Shown one piece after another: positions 1-7,050 of a stretch of DNA of 64,000 bases (position 1 is the stretch's first letter; each line of letters begins with the position of its first letter). The notes beneath the pieces were generated by a model, which worked only from the letters and a program-made list of their open reading frames with translations, was not told the DNA's origin and did no database searches. Source of the DNA: Prochlorococcus marinus str. SB (GTDB taxonomy: Bacteria; Cyanobacteriota; Cyanobacteriia; PCC-6307; Cyanobiaceae); NCBI RefSeq assembly GCF_000760115.1, contig NZ_JNAS01000002.1, forward strand, positions 930,001 to 994,000, written 5' to 3'. A program made the position numbers and the translations under genes.

Positions 1-45
1 AAAAAAGGGGGTTTTGTACGTCTATGTTAGATCGACTGTAAATCA
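1..45 (-). repeat. 3'-end element shared with the locus at 7051-7098
   Basis: Read on the minus strand this stretch contains ACAGTCGATCTAA followed by AAAACCCCC and a T-run. The same order (ACAGTCGATCTAA, then a hairpin with AAAACCCC, then T-run) recurs downstream of the gene at 7147-7302. It lies just after the stop of the small gene at 47-169, so it is probably a transcript 3' end. The window edge cuts it, so its full structure cannot be judged. Confidence 0.35.
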
Positions 46-46
46 A

Positions 47-169
47 TTAGTAATTAATTAATTTTCTTTTTCCATCTCTAGTTTCTACTTTATTTATTCT
101 TAACCCTATAAAAGCAGCCCAAATAACTGCAAATAAAATTGGTAAAAAAATGATTGCAAGTTTCATCAT
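47..169 (-). CDS. single-helix membrane mini-protein (40 aa)
   Basis: Hand-translated ORF of 40 residues starting MMKLAIIFLPIL and ending in a basic, polar tail (RDGKRKLINY). Residues 3-22 form one hydrophobic helix with a PILFAVIWAAF core. The general build, a short N terminus, one helix with a Pro and Trp and a basic tail, resembles small photosystem subunits such as PsbY, but the likeness is too weak to name it. It ends just before a shared 3' element and lies on the same strand as the next gene upstream at 242-511, about 70 bases away. Confidence 0.5.
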   Translation of the reverse strand: MMKLAIIFLPILFAVIWAAFIGLRINKVETRDGKRKLINY

Positions 170-241
170 TGTTTTAATCCTTTTAAATGACTCAAAAGAA
201 TAACCTTTAAATAAATAGGAAAAAATAGGTACTTTATCTAA

Positions 242-511
242 TTAAGCAGCATCATATTCTTTATAATCTTCAAGCTCTCTGATAAATCTTTTATCTAATA
301 AGTAATTGTCAATAAGCTCTGCTGCCATCTGTATCTCAGCAGCAGGTTCTTGTAGATCTTTGTCTAATAAGTAATTGTCTATAAGCTCTAGATTGTTATT
401 TTCATTAATTTGTTTATCGCTGTTTAATAGTTCTCTTATGTAGTTATATAAAAGCTCTTGATCGTATCCACTTTCTCTAATTTCTTTCAACATTTCGTCT
501 GGAATTTCCAT
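242..511 (-). CDS. acidic protein with a duplicated ten-residue motif (89 aa)
   Basis: I do not recognise the family. The protein is acidic and rich in Leu, Glu, Asp and Asn, with no membrane helix. Its clear feature is an exact repeat of ELIDNYLLDK, at about residues 42-51 and 65-74, spaced 23 residues apart. The DNA underlying the two copies is almost identical over 27 bases (294-320 and 363-389), which points to a recent in-frame duplication. A third weaker relative, ELLYNYIRELL, lies near residues 19-29. The start is preceded by AAAGGGGTTTACGATT, which can serve as a ribosome-binding site. Confidence 0.6.
   Translation of the reverse strand: MEIPDEMLKEIRESGYDQELLYNYIRELLNSDKQINENNNLELIDNYLLDKDLQEPAAEIQMAAELIDNYLLDKRFIRELEDYKEYDAA
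294..389 (-). repeat. in-frame 27-base direct repeat inside the 89-aa gene
   Basis: Two 27-base copies, at 294-320 and 363-389, differ at one base and are 69 bases (23 codons) apart. Both encode ELIDNYLLDK. The near-identity at synonymous positions favours recent slippage or duplication over old protein-level selection. Confidence 0.7.
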
Positions 512-562
512 AATCGTAAACCCCTTTGTAACAGTTTTTTAGAGTAAAATTAGAGCCTATAT

Positions 563-679
563 ATGCATTCTTACGGAAAATTAAGGAAAAAGCAATAAAA
601 TTGGCATAAAATCGAGGTGTATAAATCTAGTATTCGCAATCATTTATGGAAAAGGTTTGAAGAAGACTTCTATATTTAG
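563..679 (+). pseudogene. possible broken mini-ORF with one in-frame stop
   Basis: ATG at 563 opens MHSYGKLRKKQ, then TAA at 596. The same frame continues protein-like for 26 more codons (NWHKIEVYKSS to RFEEDFYI) before TAG at 677. A GTG at 620 could start a 20-residue product. It may be a decayed gene or chance. Otherwise the 512-806 gap shows only AT-rich sequence and the promoter side of the next gene. Confidence 0.2.
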
Positions 680-806
680 GAGCTATTTTTAATACTTAAT
701 AGCCATCTGCCAATAAGAAAGAGGTGAAAGTAGTAAGCGTTTCATAAAAAAACAGCTAATGAAAATAGATTCTATTTAGGATATAAAAAAATTTAGGGAG
801 GATTAA

Positions 807-1184
807 ATGTCTATCATTACCGACAATACAGTATTAGTACATATTTACAGCGGTTTAGAATCCAAAAATAAAATAACTTTAGGTTTATTGGTTGCCCTTA
901 CTGCAGAAAAAAACGATCATAAAGTAACACTTTTTCTAGCAGGAGACGGAGTACAAATATTAAATTGCAAAAAAGCTGGTGAAATAGTTGGTCAAGGTAC
1001 TGGGGATTTATACGAACATCTTCAATATTTAAAGAGTTCAAAAATTACCATATATGTCTCAGGAATGTCTGCTAAATCTAGGGGTTACGATGAGAAGCTT
1101 CTAGATGGATATACTGCAGAGTTTGTTATGCCAGATGTTCTAGTTGAAGAATCAATTAAAGCAGATAGCGTACTTTGTTATTAA
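807..1184 (+). CDS. DsrE/DsrF-like family protein
   Basis: This 125-residue protein fits the DsrE/F-like alpha/beta fold. It has an N-terminal strand (NTVLVHIYSG), a helix from TLGLLVALTA, then the family signature VTLFLAGDGVQIL at about residues 40-52, and a C-terminal strand-helix pair. DsrE proteins form small oligomers that move sulfur or bind redox partners, usually through a conserved Cys. Here Cys occurs at about residue 54 (NCKK) and near the C terminus (VLCY), so a sulfur-relay role is possible but not shown. The start has a strong Shine-Dalgarno, AGGGAGGATTAA, directly before ATG. It stands alone and converges on the cupin gene at 1254-1682, with a terminator-like hairpin between them. 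Confidence 0.8.
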   Translation: MSIITDNTVLVHIYSGLESKNKITLGLLVALTAEKNDHKVTLFLAGDGVQILNCKKAGEIVGQGTGDLYEHLQYLKSSKITIYVSGMSAKSRGYDEKLLDGYTAEFVMPDVLVEESIKADSVLCY

Positions 1185-1189
1185 AAAAA

Positions 1190-1212
1190 GGAGCTAATTG
1201 CCCTTTATTGTA
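1190..1212 (+). terminator. hairpin AGGAGC-TAATT-GCCCT after the DsrE-like gene
   Basis: AGG(A)GC pairs with GCCCT around a TAATT loop, with one bulged A, followed by a T-rich stretch. The same 16-mer, GGAGCTAATTGCCCTT, reappears at 3204-3219, so it looks like a reused terminator module. Confidence 0.45.
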
Positions 1213-1253
1213 GTTTGACTGACAATCAAAAATAATTGATTCAAGGTTCAACT

Positions 1254-1682
1254 TTATCCCTCAGCGGGAATTAAAATTGGAACATCTTTTGCTCCTATTG
1301 CTGCAAACCAAACAATTGCATTGTCAGTTTTTGCGTTACCCATTGTATGTTTTGGTGTCTTTGGACCAACTATAAAAGTATCACCTGCTGTATAGATAAG
1401 ATCTTCCATCCCTTGTCTTTTGACAACTATCGTACCTTGCTCAACATTTCCTAATAATGGAATTGGATGAGAGTGAAGCGGAACTATCCCTCCTTCAGCC
1501 AACTCGACTCTTTGCAATCTTATTTCTGCTTTTCCTTTTGGGTATTTAAGAGCATCTCCATCCATAGTCTCAGAACCTACAAAGACTTCTTGTACATCAA
1601 CGGGAGATTCTGCAGCTATAGAAATACTAGGGTTGATAAGCATTAATGCAAAAACAAATGCTATGAATAAATTTTTCATCAT
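1254..1682 (-). CDS. exported cupin-domain protein
   Basis: The 142-residue product begins with a signal peptide (basic MMKN, hydrophobic core to about residue 20, SIAA-ES cleavage-like site), so it is probably exported to the periplasm or lumen. The rest is one small beta-barrel cupin: motif 1 at about 68-82 (PLHSHPIP...E) offers His70, His72 and Glu81, and motif 2 near 112 offers His in PKHTMGN. These are the usual metal ligands. The substrate is unknown; single-domain cupins include metal-binding proteins, isomerases and dioxygenases. It is a solitary gene converging on the DsrE-like gene. Confidence 0.8.
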   Translation of the reverse strand: MMKNLFIAFVFALMLINPSISIAAESPVDVQEVFVGSETMDGDALKYPKGKAEIRLQRVELAEGGIVPLHSHPIPLLGNVEQGTIVVKRQGMEDLIYTAGDTFIVGPKTPKHTMGNAKTDNAIVWFAAIGAKDVPILIPAEG

Positions 1683-1866
1683 GAATTTGAATTTTTAGAA
1701 AATTATATAGACTCATCGTATTTATTTTTTTCATTTTTAGCAGTACTTGATTTAACTTTTCAAGTTATTTAATCTAAGGCTATTTTTTAAAAGTTTTTTA
1801 TAAAGGTATTGAATTTTTATGAATTATTATTGCAGACACTTATCAAAATCATTCTTATGAATTTTA

Positions 1867-2583
1867 TTAATTTAATTCTTTCATTAATAAATTCCAACCA
1901 ATTGATGATGCATCCTTATGGAAGGACTCTCTTTCCTCGCACATAAAACCATGATCAGCTCCTTTAACTTCGACATAAATAAACCTCTCTTCTAAAGGAT
2001 CTAGTTTTTTAAATCTTTTTTTAATTTCTAATCTATCTTGTAAAGGAATTAAATCATCTGATGAGCCGCATATGAAGTTTAATTTTCCGGAAACTTTTTC
2101 CAGTAAATCTATAGGTGCAAGATTAGTATCCTTTCTTGGCGAAGTTACCCCCGCCCCATAAAAACAAAATGTACTATCTATTCCTTTTAACGAAGAAGCT
2201 ATAACTGCTGCATGACCCCCAAAACAAAATCCAACAATTGAGATTTTCTTTTTTGGGTATTTTTCTTTAACCCAATTTAGAGCTGCAGAAATATCTTTAA
2301 TAATATTTTTTGAAGTGGTTAAATTTTTATGATGCCTGCCTAATTTCAAGTCTTCTTCGCTGTATGCTAAATCTAATTTTGGAGCTGTTCTACCGTAAAG
2401 GGGTAAGGCTAATACAGGTACATTTTGTTTTGCTAATTTTTCAGAAAAACTCCTTATCCAGTGATTTATCCCAAACACCTCTGGTAAAACTATAGATATA
2501 TATTCACACTCACCACCTGAATCTACCCACCAAGATCTAAGAGGTAAATCACCACTATAAATGTTTGTCCATTGACCTTTCAT
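1867..2583 (-). CDS. dienelactone hydrolase family protein
   Basis: A 238-residue alpha/beta hydrolase. The nucleophile elbow is GFCFGGH at 118-124 with Cys120, which is typical of dienelactone hydrolases rather than serine esterases. The acid is Asp176 or Asp177 (CGSSDDLIP) and the His is His211 (GADHGFM). All three catalytic residues are therefore present in the expected order and spacing, and the length is normal. In bacteria that do not degrade aromatics, the family usually acts as a general carboxyl-ester or lactone hydrolase; the natural substrate here is unknown. No signal peptide, so cytoplasmic. It stands alone, with long AT-rich flanks. Confidence 0.88.
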   Translation of the reverse strand: MKGQWTNIYSGDLPLRSWWVDSGGECEYISIVLPEVFGINHWIRSFSEKLAKQNVPVLALPLYGRTAPKLDLAYSEEDLKLGRHHKNLTTSKNIIKDISAALNWVKEKYPKKKISIVGFCFGGHAAVIASSLKGIDSTFCFYGAGVTSPRKDTNLAPIDLLEKVSGKLNFICGSSDDLIPLQDRLEIKKRFKKLDPLEERFIYVEVKGADHGFMCEERESFHKDASSIGWNLLMKELN

Positions 2584-2896
2584 TTAAGATTACATAAAAA
2601 GTTTGTTTCAGAAAAAAAAGAGGCTTATTTATTATTTAGTTTAGATCGATTATCAATGTAAATTTTCTTATTCAATTTTATAAATTAAATATTAAATTAT
2701 ATAGAGAAACTTATATAGAAATCATTTTTGTATAAGTTATATAAATCAAATTAAGTAGTCTTTTTTACCAATTGAATATATCTGTTGCTAAATAAATATA
2801 TTTGTCCTTGAAAAGCTCCTAAAAAATACTTTTTCTTGAAATAAAGATAGACAAGACATTCATTAAAAAAACTTTTATAAATCATTAACTTCTTTT
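2584..2896. other. AT-rich gap with a third copy-like 3' element
   Basis: No convincing gene. Near 2638-2660 the minus strand reads ATCGATCTAAAC followed about 25 bases on by a T-run, resembling the elements at 1-45 and 7051-7098. A minus-strand frame ending near 2755 is open for about 40 codons but has no acceptable start codon. Confidence 0.3.
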
Positions 2897-3211
2897 ATGA
2901 ATATGTTTCTAACCAACAAGACTCGTTTAAAAATTAAGGATATTGTAAAAAGGATTTCATTAGATGAACCTGTCGCATTGGAAGAAAGAATTTATGTAGA
3001 AAAGTTTGCAAAGCATAATTCAACTATATGGACATGGCTTAAGAAAGCTAATAGCTTGAGGAGATATGGCAAGCAAAAATCAGATGGAATAAATGGACTC
3101 ATACAGAATCTTGGCCTTGATGGTTTGGAAACTGAAAATCATTTTGATCCCAAAAATGATGATCTTGCTGATTGGTTTAGTGGATCTCCTGATTGGGTGA
3201 GGAGGAGCTAA
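2897..3211 (+). CDS. hypothetical protein, 104 aa
   Basis: Not recognised. It is a mixed-charge soluble protein with a helical N half (KTRLKIKDIVKRISLDEPVALEERIYVEKFAKH), a Trp-rich centre (TIWTWLKKA) and a C terminus with several Asp and Trp (DDLADWFSG, PDWVRRS). The last codons and TAA stop lie inside the GGAGCTAATTGCCCTT hairpin at 3204-3219, so the terminator overlaps the coding end. Composition and codon use match real genes of this genome. Confidence 0.65.
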   Translation: MNMFLTNKTRLKIKDIVKRISLDEPVALEERIYVEKFAKHNSTIWTWLKKANSLRRYGKQKSDGINGLIQNLGLDGLETENHFDPKNDDLADWFSGSPDWVRRS

Positions 3212-3219
3212 TTGCCCTT
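3204..3219 (+). terminator. second copy of the GGAGCTAATTGCCCTT hairpin
   Basis: Identical 16-mer to 1190-1205. It forms AGG(A)GC/GCCCT with a TAATT loop and contains the stop codon of the 104-aa gene. Confidence 0.4.
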
Positions 3220-3238
3220 AGTTTAAAATCAATTCAAA

Positions 3239-3379
3239 TTAATAATGAAAAAAGGGAACTTCCTCAACTTGTCTTTGAGCATAATCACAAATTCCGAATT
3301 GAATACATTCCATTTGAGCATCAGTTAGTTTCCTCTCAATTGTTAACAAATCAAATAAAACACCAAATACATGTTGAAT
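3239..3379 (-). pseudogene. protein-like frame without a start codon (about 46 residues)
   Basis: The frame IQHVFGVLFDLLTIERKLTDA...CDYAQRQVEEVPFFHY is open from 3397 and ends TAA at 3239. It reads like a helical soluble protein, but upstream of its first internal Met (about residue 29) there is only ATT or ATA as a start. It lies just downstream of the paralogous mini-gene at 3404-3511 on the same strand. It could be a remnant that lost its start, or a gene with a non-canonical ATT start. The opposite-strand frame there looks like a shadow. Confidence 0.35.
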
Positions 3380-3403
3380 TTTAAAAGTTATGTTCCATCA
3401 AAA

Positions 3404-3511
3404 TTAAAAATAAGGTGTATATGGTACTTCTGTTTTTAATGAATCTCCATAGTAACTTTCAGCTGACTTTAATAGGATCCAATAAATAAAATTAAGAAAT
3501 GATTTTTCCAT
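3404..3511 (-). CDS. mini-protein, SAES family member A (35 aa)
   Basis: Hand-translated: ATG at 3511, TAA at 3404. The sequence starts MEKSFLNFIYWILLKSAES and continues YYGDSLKTEVPY. It has an amphipathic aromatic helix followed by the motif SAESYYGDS. A second locus at 8277-8396 encodes a clear paralogue: NFxYxxLxxSAESxYGxS is shared, with diverged C termini. Two independent copies argue that this is a real gene despite its size and weak ribosome-binding site. Function unknown. It was too short for automated calling. Confidence 0.6.
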   Translation of the reverse strand: MEKSFLNFIYWILLKSAESYYGDSLKTEVPYTPYF

Positions 3512-3733
3512 AGGAACATCTATAATCTTTACTAATTCAAATCAAAATTTTAAATATAAACATCGTAGAAAATACTTAATGAAAATAATTATGATTTTTT
3601 TTGTTAATCTTTGATGGTTAGCTATGTATGAAATGCTACTAAAGCTTATCTTTTCAATTGATTTGGTAATATTGCTTATTGATCTCTTTAATTTCTGAAG
3701 ATATATTAAATAAACTATAAAAGTAAGAAATTT

Positions 3734-3850
3734 ATGAGTGCTAAAAAAAGTCAATGTCATAAAAGACAAGAGAAAAATAATACAGAATGGTTAGATGAAT
3801 TAATCAATAAAATTGAAAATATGAAAAATAAAATATCTAATGCTTATTAA
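3734..3850 (+). CDS. basic coiled-coil-like mini-protein (38 aa)
   Basis: ATG at 3734 and TAA at 3848 give MSAKKSQCHKRQEKNN followed by a heptad-like stretch (TEWLDELINKIENMKNKISNAY). It is very basic at the N terminus and helical at the C terminus. The opposite strand carries a longer Ile/Phe-rich frame (3542-3769) which I judge to be the shadow. Function unknown. Confidence 0.45.
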   Translation: MSAKKSQCHKRQEKNNTEWLDELINKIENMKNKISNAY

Positions 3851-3977
3851 CTAATCACATCTTCTGTACTTTTTTGCACTGATATTATTTATTTAATTAA
3901 ATTTTTAATTTGGTAGGAAATTAATTATATATTTAATAGACCTTTGCGATAATGTAGTTAAGTACAAAAAGTTGATT

Positions 3978-4295
3978 ATGAAAAATTTTATACTAATAAT
4001 AGTCTCTTTATCTTTCCTATCTTCTTGCAGTAATGACAAAGATTTTTTTCTCACTGAGGGGAACGCTTTGTTAAGTTGCGGGGGTAAATCTCGTATCATC
4101 GAAAATGATAACGAAGAGATTATAAATACTGAAGTGAAGGATTTAAGAGATGGAATTGGTAAATACGTTGAATTTACAGTTGTTGAGACTGACAAAAAAG
4201 GAGGAAAATATAGGATTATTAATTGTTTCCCAAGTGAAGAACCACAAGATTCAATAATAAAAACTGTTAAAACAAACTATAAATTAAGTAATTAA
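3978..4295 (+). CDS. small lipoprotein (105 aa)
   Basis: The N terminus MKNFILIIVSLSFLSSCSND has a short basic start, a hydrophobic core and an FLSSC lipobox, predicting lipidation at Cys18 and anchoring to a membrane. The mature part is acidic then mixed, about 88 residues, with two more Cys (LLSCGG and INCFP) that could form a disulfide. The segment KYVEFTVVETDKKGGKYRIINC looks like beta strands. A TTG two codons earlier is in frame, but ATG at 3978 gives the better signal peptide. Family not recognised. Confidence 0.65.
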   Translation: MKNFILIIVSLSFLSSCSNDKDFFLTEGNALLSCGGKSRIIENDNEEIINTEVKDLRDGIGKYVEFTVVETDKKGGKYRIINCFPSEEPQDSIIKTVKTNYKLSN

Positions 4296-4323
4296 AAGTT
4301 ATTTAAAATTAACTAGCTTACTT

Positions 4324-5178
4324 TTAATCTGAGATTTTTGATGATTTGATAATTTCCCAAGCTTCTAATGCAGTGTCTACATATTGGAAAAGATTTAAAT
4401 CTTTATCTTCAATCAATCCAAGATCAGCTAGATAACCAAAGTTAGTTACCTTATTCCAATACTCTTTACCAAAAAGTATGATTGGGATTTTAGTTTTCAT
4501 TCCTGTTTGACAAAGTGTCAATAGTTCAAATAATTCATTTAATGTTCCAAAACCTCCTGGGAAAAATACAGCAGCTACTGATCGCATGACAAAATGAATC
4601 TTTCTTAATGCAAAATAATTAAACTTAAAGCAAAGACCTGGAGTTATAAAAGCATTTGGGATTTGTTCATTAGGGAGACTGATATTTAATCCTATAGATT
4701 TACAATTTGCTTCAAATGCACCTCTATTAGCAGCCTCCATAATTCCGGGGCCCCCACCCGTCATAATCACGTGAGAATTACAGTTTTTATTTTGATTACT
4801 AATTGAAGCAAGTTTTGAAAACTCCTTTGCGGATTGATAGTAATGACTCATTAGAAGCAAATTTTCTAATCTATTTAAATTTCGTTTTAGAAGTATCGAT
4901 TTAGGATTTTTTTTAATTAACTCTTCTATATTTTCAATTCTCTTTTTTGTATTTGATTCTTCTGTAATGCTTGCGCCACCAAAAATAATTATGGTTGAAA
5001 GAATTTTATTTTCTTCAAGAATTAAATCTGGTTTAGTAATTTCAAGAAGCATTCTAACTCCACGCATTTCATTTCGGCTTAGTAGACCTATATCTTCGTG
5101 AGCCAATTTATAAGTATCAGAATTAATAATTAAATTCAGGTTTTTTAAATTATTTTTAGGAGATGTATGTTTTTTCAT
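4324..5178 (-). CDS. LOG / TIGR00730-like Rossmann-fold nucleotide hydrolase
   Basis: This 284-residue protein carries the two signatures of the LOG ("lysine decarboxylase-like") superfamily: GGGPGIMEA at 141-149 and PGGFGTLNE at 207-215, with Arg199 between them. Plant and bacterial LOG enzymes release free bases from nucleoside 5'-monophosphates, and older annotations call them lysine decarboxylases without evidence. It has about 60 extra N-terminal residues compared with 180-200-residue LOG proteins, as in the longer bacterial branch. It is cytoplasmic. It lies one base downstream of the 172-aa cupin-like gene on the same strand, so the two are almost certainly cotranscribed. Confidence 0.85.
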   Translation of the reverse strand: MKKHTSPKNNLKNLNLIINSDTYKLAHEDIGLLSRNEMRGVRMLLEITKPDLILEENKILSTIIIFGGASITEESNTKKRIENIEELIKKNPKSILLKRNLNRLENLLLMSHYYQSAKEFSKLASISNQNKNCNSHVIMTGGGPGIMEAANRGAFEANCKSIGLNISLPNEQIPNAFITPGLCFKFNYFALRKIHFVMRSVAAVFFPGGFGTLNELFELLTLCQTGMKTKIPIILFGKEYWNKVTNFGYLADLGLIEDKDLNLFQYVDTALEAWEIIKSSKISD

Positions 5179-5179
5179 T

Positions 5180-5698
5180 TCAAATAAGAGTTTTAACTTT
5201 TCTTCCTAGAGGATTAAAATGGATTCTTTTTATTTTGCTATTTTCGAAAATCCAATAAACAGGGGGACTTTTTCTTGCCTTAATTAAATTAATTTTGTCT
5301 AATTTTTGAGGGATAAATTCTCTAGCAGGTTCAAAAAATTTATCTCTTTTAGGTTGATTTAAAACAATGCTACCTTCTTTCCCTGAGATTGATCTGTGAT
5401 AAGTGCCTATAGGAATTTCTAATGCTCCCATAGATCTATTTAAAAAAATCACATGATGAGGTTCATCCCAGGAAGGATTTATTAGAACAAATGTCCTTTC
5501 CCCGGTGATAACTAAATTGTGGTCAATTTGATGATTGTGAACGTAATATTGCTCATCTTTTAAATCATCTGGAGGAGATATAGCTTCCCCAGAATGGATG
5601 ACAACATCAGAACCATTAGAAATATCTAAGCCTGCATCGAAGAATGTGACTTTTGGAGTCTCTCTAAAAACATTTATTGGGAAGAATCTTAATTCCAT
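5180..5698 (-). CDS. cupin-like (RmlC-type) conserved protein
   Basis: 172 residues, with a central region that reads like a double-stranded beta-helix: YYVHNHQIDHNLVITGERTF at about 51-70 (several His), then PHHVIFLNR and ALEIPIGTYHRSISG near 92-105, as in RmlC-like cupins where His residues line the pocket. Function not known. It is followed immediately by the LOG-like gene, one base apart, which suggests the two proteins act in one process. The start is preceded by AAAGGGGGTTACC. Confidence 0.6.
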   Translation of the reverse strand: MELRFFPINVFRETPKVTFFDAGLDISNGSDVVIHSGEAISPPDDLKDEQYYVHNHQIDHNLVITGERTFVLINPSWDEPHHVIFLNRSMGALEIPIGTYHRSISGKEGSIVLNQPKRDKFFEPAREFIPQKLDKINLIKARKSPPVYWIFENSKIKRIHFNPLGRKVKTLI

Positions 5699-5777
5699 AG
5701 TGGTAACCCCCTTTTAGAAAATTTTTAAACACTAATAAAAATTTATTTACTTTTGAAAAACAGCTATTTTTTGATTT

Positions 5778-5924
5778 TTAATTGCAACAAACCAAGCAAT
5801 CTACTTGATTTGGATAATCTATACATTCCTTGTTTAAAGTTTCTTCTAATAAATCTACTTTCTTAACATAATCAAGATCTTTTAATTTTTTGATTGGAAC
5901 CGTGAACTGAGTTTGAAGTTTCAT
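5778..5924 (-). CDS. mini-protein with a CLVCC tail (48 aa)
   Basis: ATG at 5924 follows a clear AGGAGAATAGAAA ribosome-binding site; TAA at 5778. The product starts MKLQTQFTVPIKKLKDLDY and ends NQVDCLVCCN, with a fourth Cys at about residue 35 (NKECID). Clustered Cys near the C terminus suggests metal binding or disulfide formation. Soluble. Family unknown. Confidence 0.6.
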   Translation of the reverse strand: MKLQTQFTVPIKKLKDLDYVKKVDLLEETLNKECIDYPNQVDCLVCCN

Positions 5925-5939
5925 TTTCTATTCTCCTAA

Positions 5940-6041
5940 TTAATACTGTTTTTTGAATCCATTCCAAGTTTGAGAAAATCTTAATCCCAGATAAGAAATT
6001 AAAATTGTCCAAAATAAAATTTCTATACCTAAATTAGTCAT
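5940..6041 (-). CDS. single-helix membrane mini-protein (33 aa)
   Basis: ATG at 6041 is preceded by AGGAGGCTAAGTAA, a near-perfect Shine-Dalgarno. The product MTNLGIEILFWTILISYLGL has one membrane helix and a short polar, basic tail (SQTWNGFKKQY). It is 15 bases upstream of the 48-aa gene on the same strand, so they may form one transcript. Function unknown. Confidence 0.6.
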   Translation of the reverse strand: MTNLGIEILFWTILISYLGLRFSQTWNGFKKQY

Positions 6042-6126
6042 TTACTTAGCCTCCTTTATATCTGATTATTCTTTAGTACGGGTTTTATGTAAAAATCAAG
6101 CGTAAGAATACCTAAAAGTTAAAGTT

Positions 6127-6279
6127 TTAATCACAAAAAATCTTGCAATGGTTGTTACTCGGATGTTCTTTATATTCATTATTCCAATAAGCTTTAATTT
6201 TTTTGAGCTTATTATCAAATGAAATGTCTTTTTTATCCAAATTAATTTCTTGGATAGTAAATGTGTTATTTAGTGCCAT
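6127..6279 (-). CDS. soluble mini-protein (50 aa)
   Basis: I start the gene at ATG 6279 (MALNNTFTIQEINLDKKD) rather than at a far upstream Met, because the 64 residues in between are Phe/Ile/His-rich and look like non-coding translation. AAGGGATAAGTCTT precedes this ATG. The product is charged and helical and ends in NNHCKIFCD, again two Cys near the C terminus. Function unknown. Confidence 0.5.
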   Translation of the reverse strand: MALNNTFTIQEINLDKKDISFDNKLKKIKAYWNNEYKEHPSNNHCKIFCD

Positions 6280-6515
6280 AAGACTTATCCCTTGACTACA
6301 ACTATGTTCTAATTCATTTGAATAGTGAATTTCAAGTTTTATGTGTGCGGTTAGAGGAACAAAAATATACGGATTATGGATCAAAAAAAATCTCAAATTA
6401 TGAATAATTGCAAGGAAAATATCTTCAAAAAATTTATTCCAACTTAAAAAAAATTTGTATAAATTTTGCAAGAATTTTTATTCTCTTAATACCTTCTTAG
6501 GTCTGATAGGATCTA

Positions 6516-6629
6516 TCATTCATTTAATCTATCTGCATATTCTCTTGAAACCTCAGCCATCTTTTGAGGTGAAATTTCTTGTTGATATTCTCTACAAAAA
6601 TTAAAAAATTTATCTAAGAAATATTTCAT
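6516..6629 (-). CDS. helical mini-protein (37 aa)
   Basis: ATG at 6629, TGA at 6516. MKYFLDKFFNFCREYQQEI followed by a charged helix (SPQKMAEVSREYADRLNE). No membrane helix. It lies just downstream of the three overlapping membrane mini-genes on the same strand, so it may be the last gene of that transcript. Not recognised. Confidence 0.5.
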   Translation of the reverse strand: MKYFLDKFFNFCREYQQEISPQKMAEVSREYADRLNE

Positions 6630-6646
6630 TGAAGAGAATATAAAAA

Positions 6647-6742
6647 TTAGCGTTTTATTTTAAAAGTAAAGTATGCAAACCCACCAAGCAATAAAAGACT
6701 AAGAACCCCATAAGTAATCGCTATGCCGTACATGTAAGTCAT
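6647..6742 (-). CDS. single-helix membrane mini-protein, third of an ATGA-coupled trio (31 aa)
   Basis: ATG at 6742 overlaps the TGA of the gene upstream (ATGA at 6739-6742), so translation is probably coupled. The product MTYMYGIAITYGVLSLLLLGGFAYFTFKIKR is almost entirely one membrane helix with a basic end, which would stay in the cytoplasm. Small bitopic proteins like this often bind larger membrane complexes; no partner can be named. Confidence 0.6.
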   Translation of the reverse strand: MTYMYGIAITYGVLSLLLLGGFAYFTFKIKR

Positions 6743-6879
6743 TTATTTATAAAGACATAAGCAGAATATAAATAAACTAAGAAAACTCCAATAGCTATGG
6801 AAGTTCCATAAATAAGAAAATTCCAAAATCTATATAATTTAGGTTTTTTAAATTCTTTTTCTTCTTCTTTAATAATCAT
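6739..6879 (-). CDS. single-helix membrane mini-protein, second of an ATGA-coupled trio (46 aa)
   Basis: ATG at 6879 overlaps the TGA of the upstream gene (ATGA at 6876-6879), and its own TGA overlaps the next start. N-terminal 18 residues are very charged (MIIKEEEKEFKKPKLYRFW) and are followed by one helix, NFLIYGTSIAIGVFLVYLYS, and a short AYVFINK tail. Function unknown; the double overlap fixes the reading frame with good confidence. Confidence 0.65.
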   Translation of the reverse strand: MIIKEEEKEFKKPKLYRFWNFLIYGTSIAIGVFLVYLYSAYVFINK

Positions 6880-6992
6880 TTATTTTCTTTTTCTTTTCTG
6901 GCAGCATTACCTTTTGCTCTTAATACCAAAGTTATCGTAAGGGCAGCGCTTAATATAACAGCATCAATTAATAGGTGCGGGGAAATATTCAT
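6876..6992 (-). CDS. single-helix membrane mini-protein, first of an ATGA-coupled trio (38 aa)
   Basis: ATG at 6992, TGA at 6876. MNISPHLLIDAVILSAALTI and TLVLR form one helix, followed by a basic stretch AKGNAARKEKENK. It heads a three-gene unit whose members overlap by four bases each. Family not recognised. Confidence 0.6.
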   Translation of the reverse strand: MNISPHLLIDAVILSAALTITLVLRAKGNAARKEKENK

Positions 6993-7050
6993 CAGCTGAA
7001 AAGAAAAATAAGAAGTGACATTATCTTTACATCAATAAATCTATTAATTA

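Noticed and set aside
2640..2890. Minus-strand frame ending GQIYLFSNRYIQLVKKTT
   Set aside because: About 40 codons open but no ATG, GTG or TTG in frame.
3193..3384. Plus-strand frame of 63 codons
   Set aside because: It overlaps the end of the 104-aa gene in another frame and lies opposite a more protein-like minus frame; composition looks like a shadow.
3624..3698. Plus-strand 24-codon hydrophobic frame (MYEMLLKLIFSIDL...)
   Set aside because: No ribosome site, no overlap and no paralogue to support it.
3542..3769. Minus-strand frame of 75 codons rich in Ile, Phe and Lys
   Set aside because: Typical of translated AT-rich non-coding DNA; the plus-strand 38-aa frame at 3734-3850 is more convincing.
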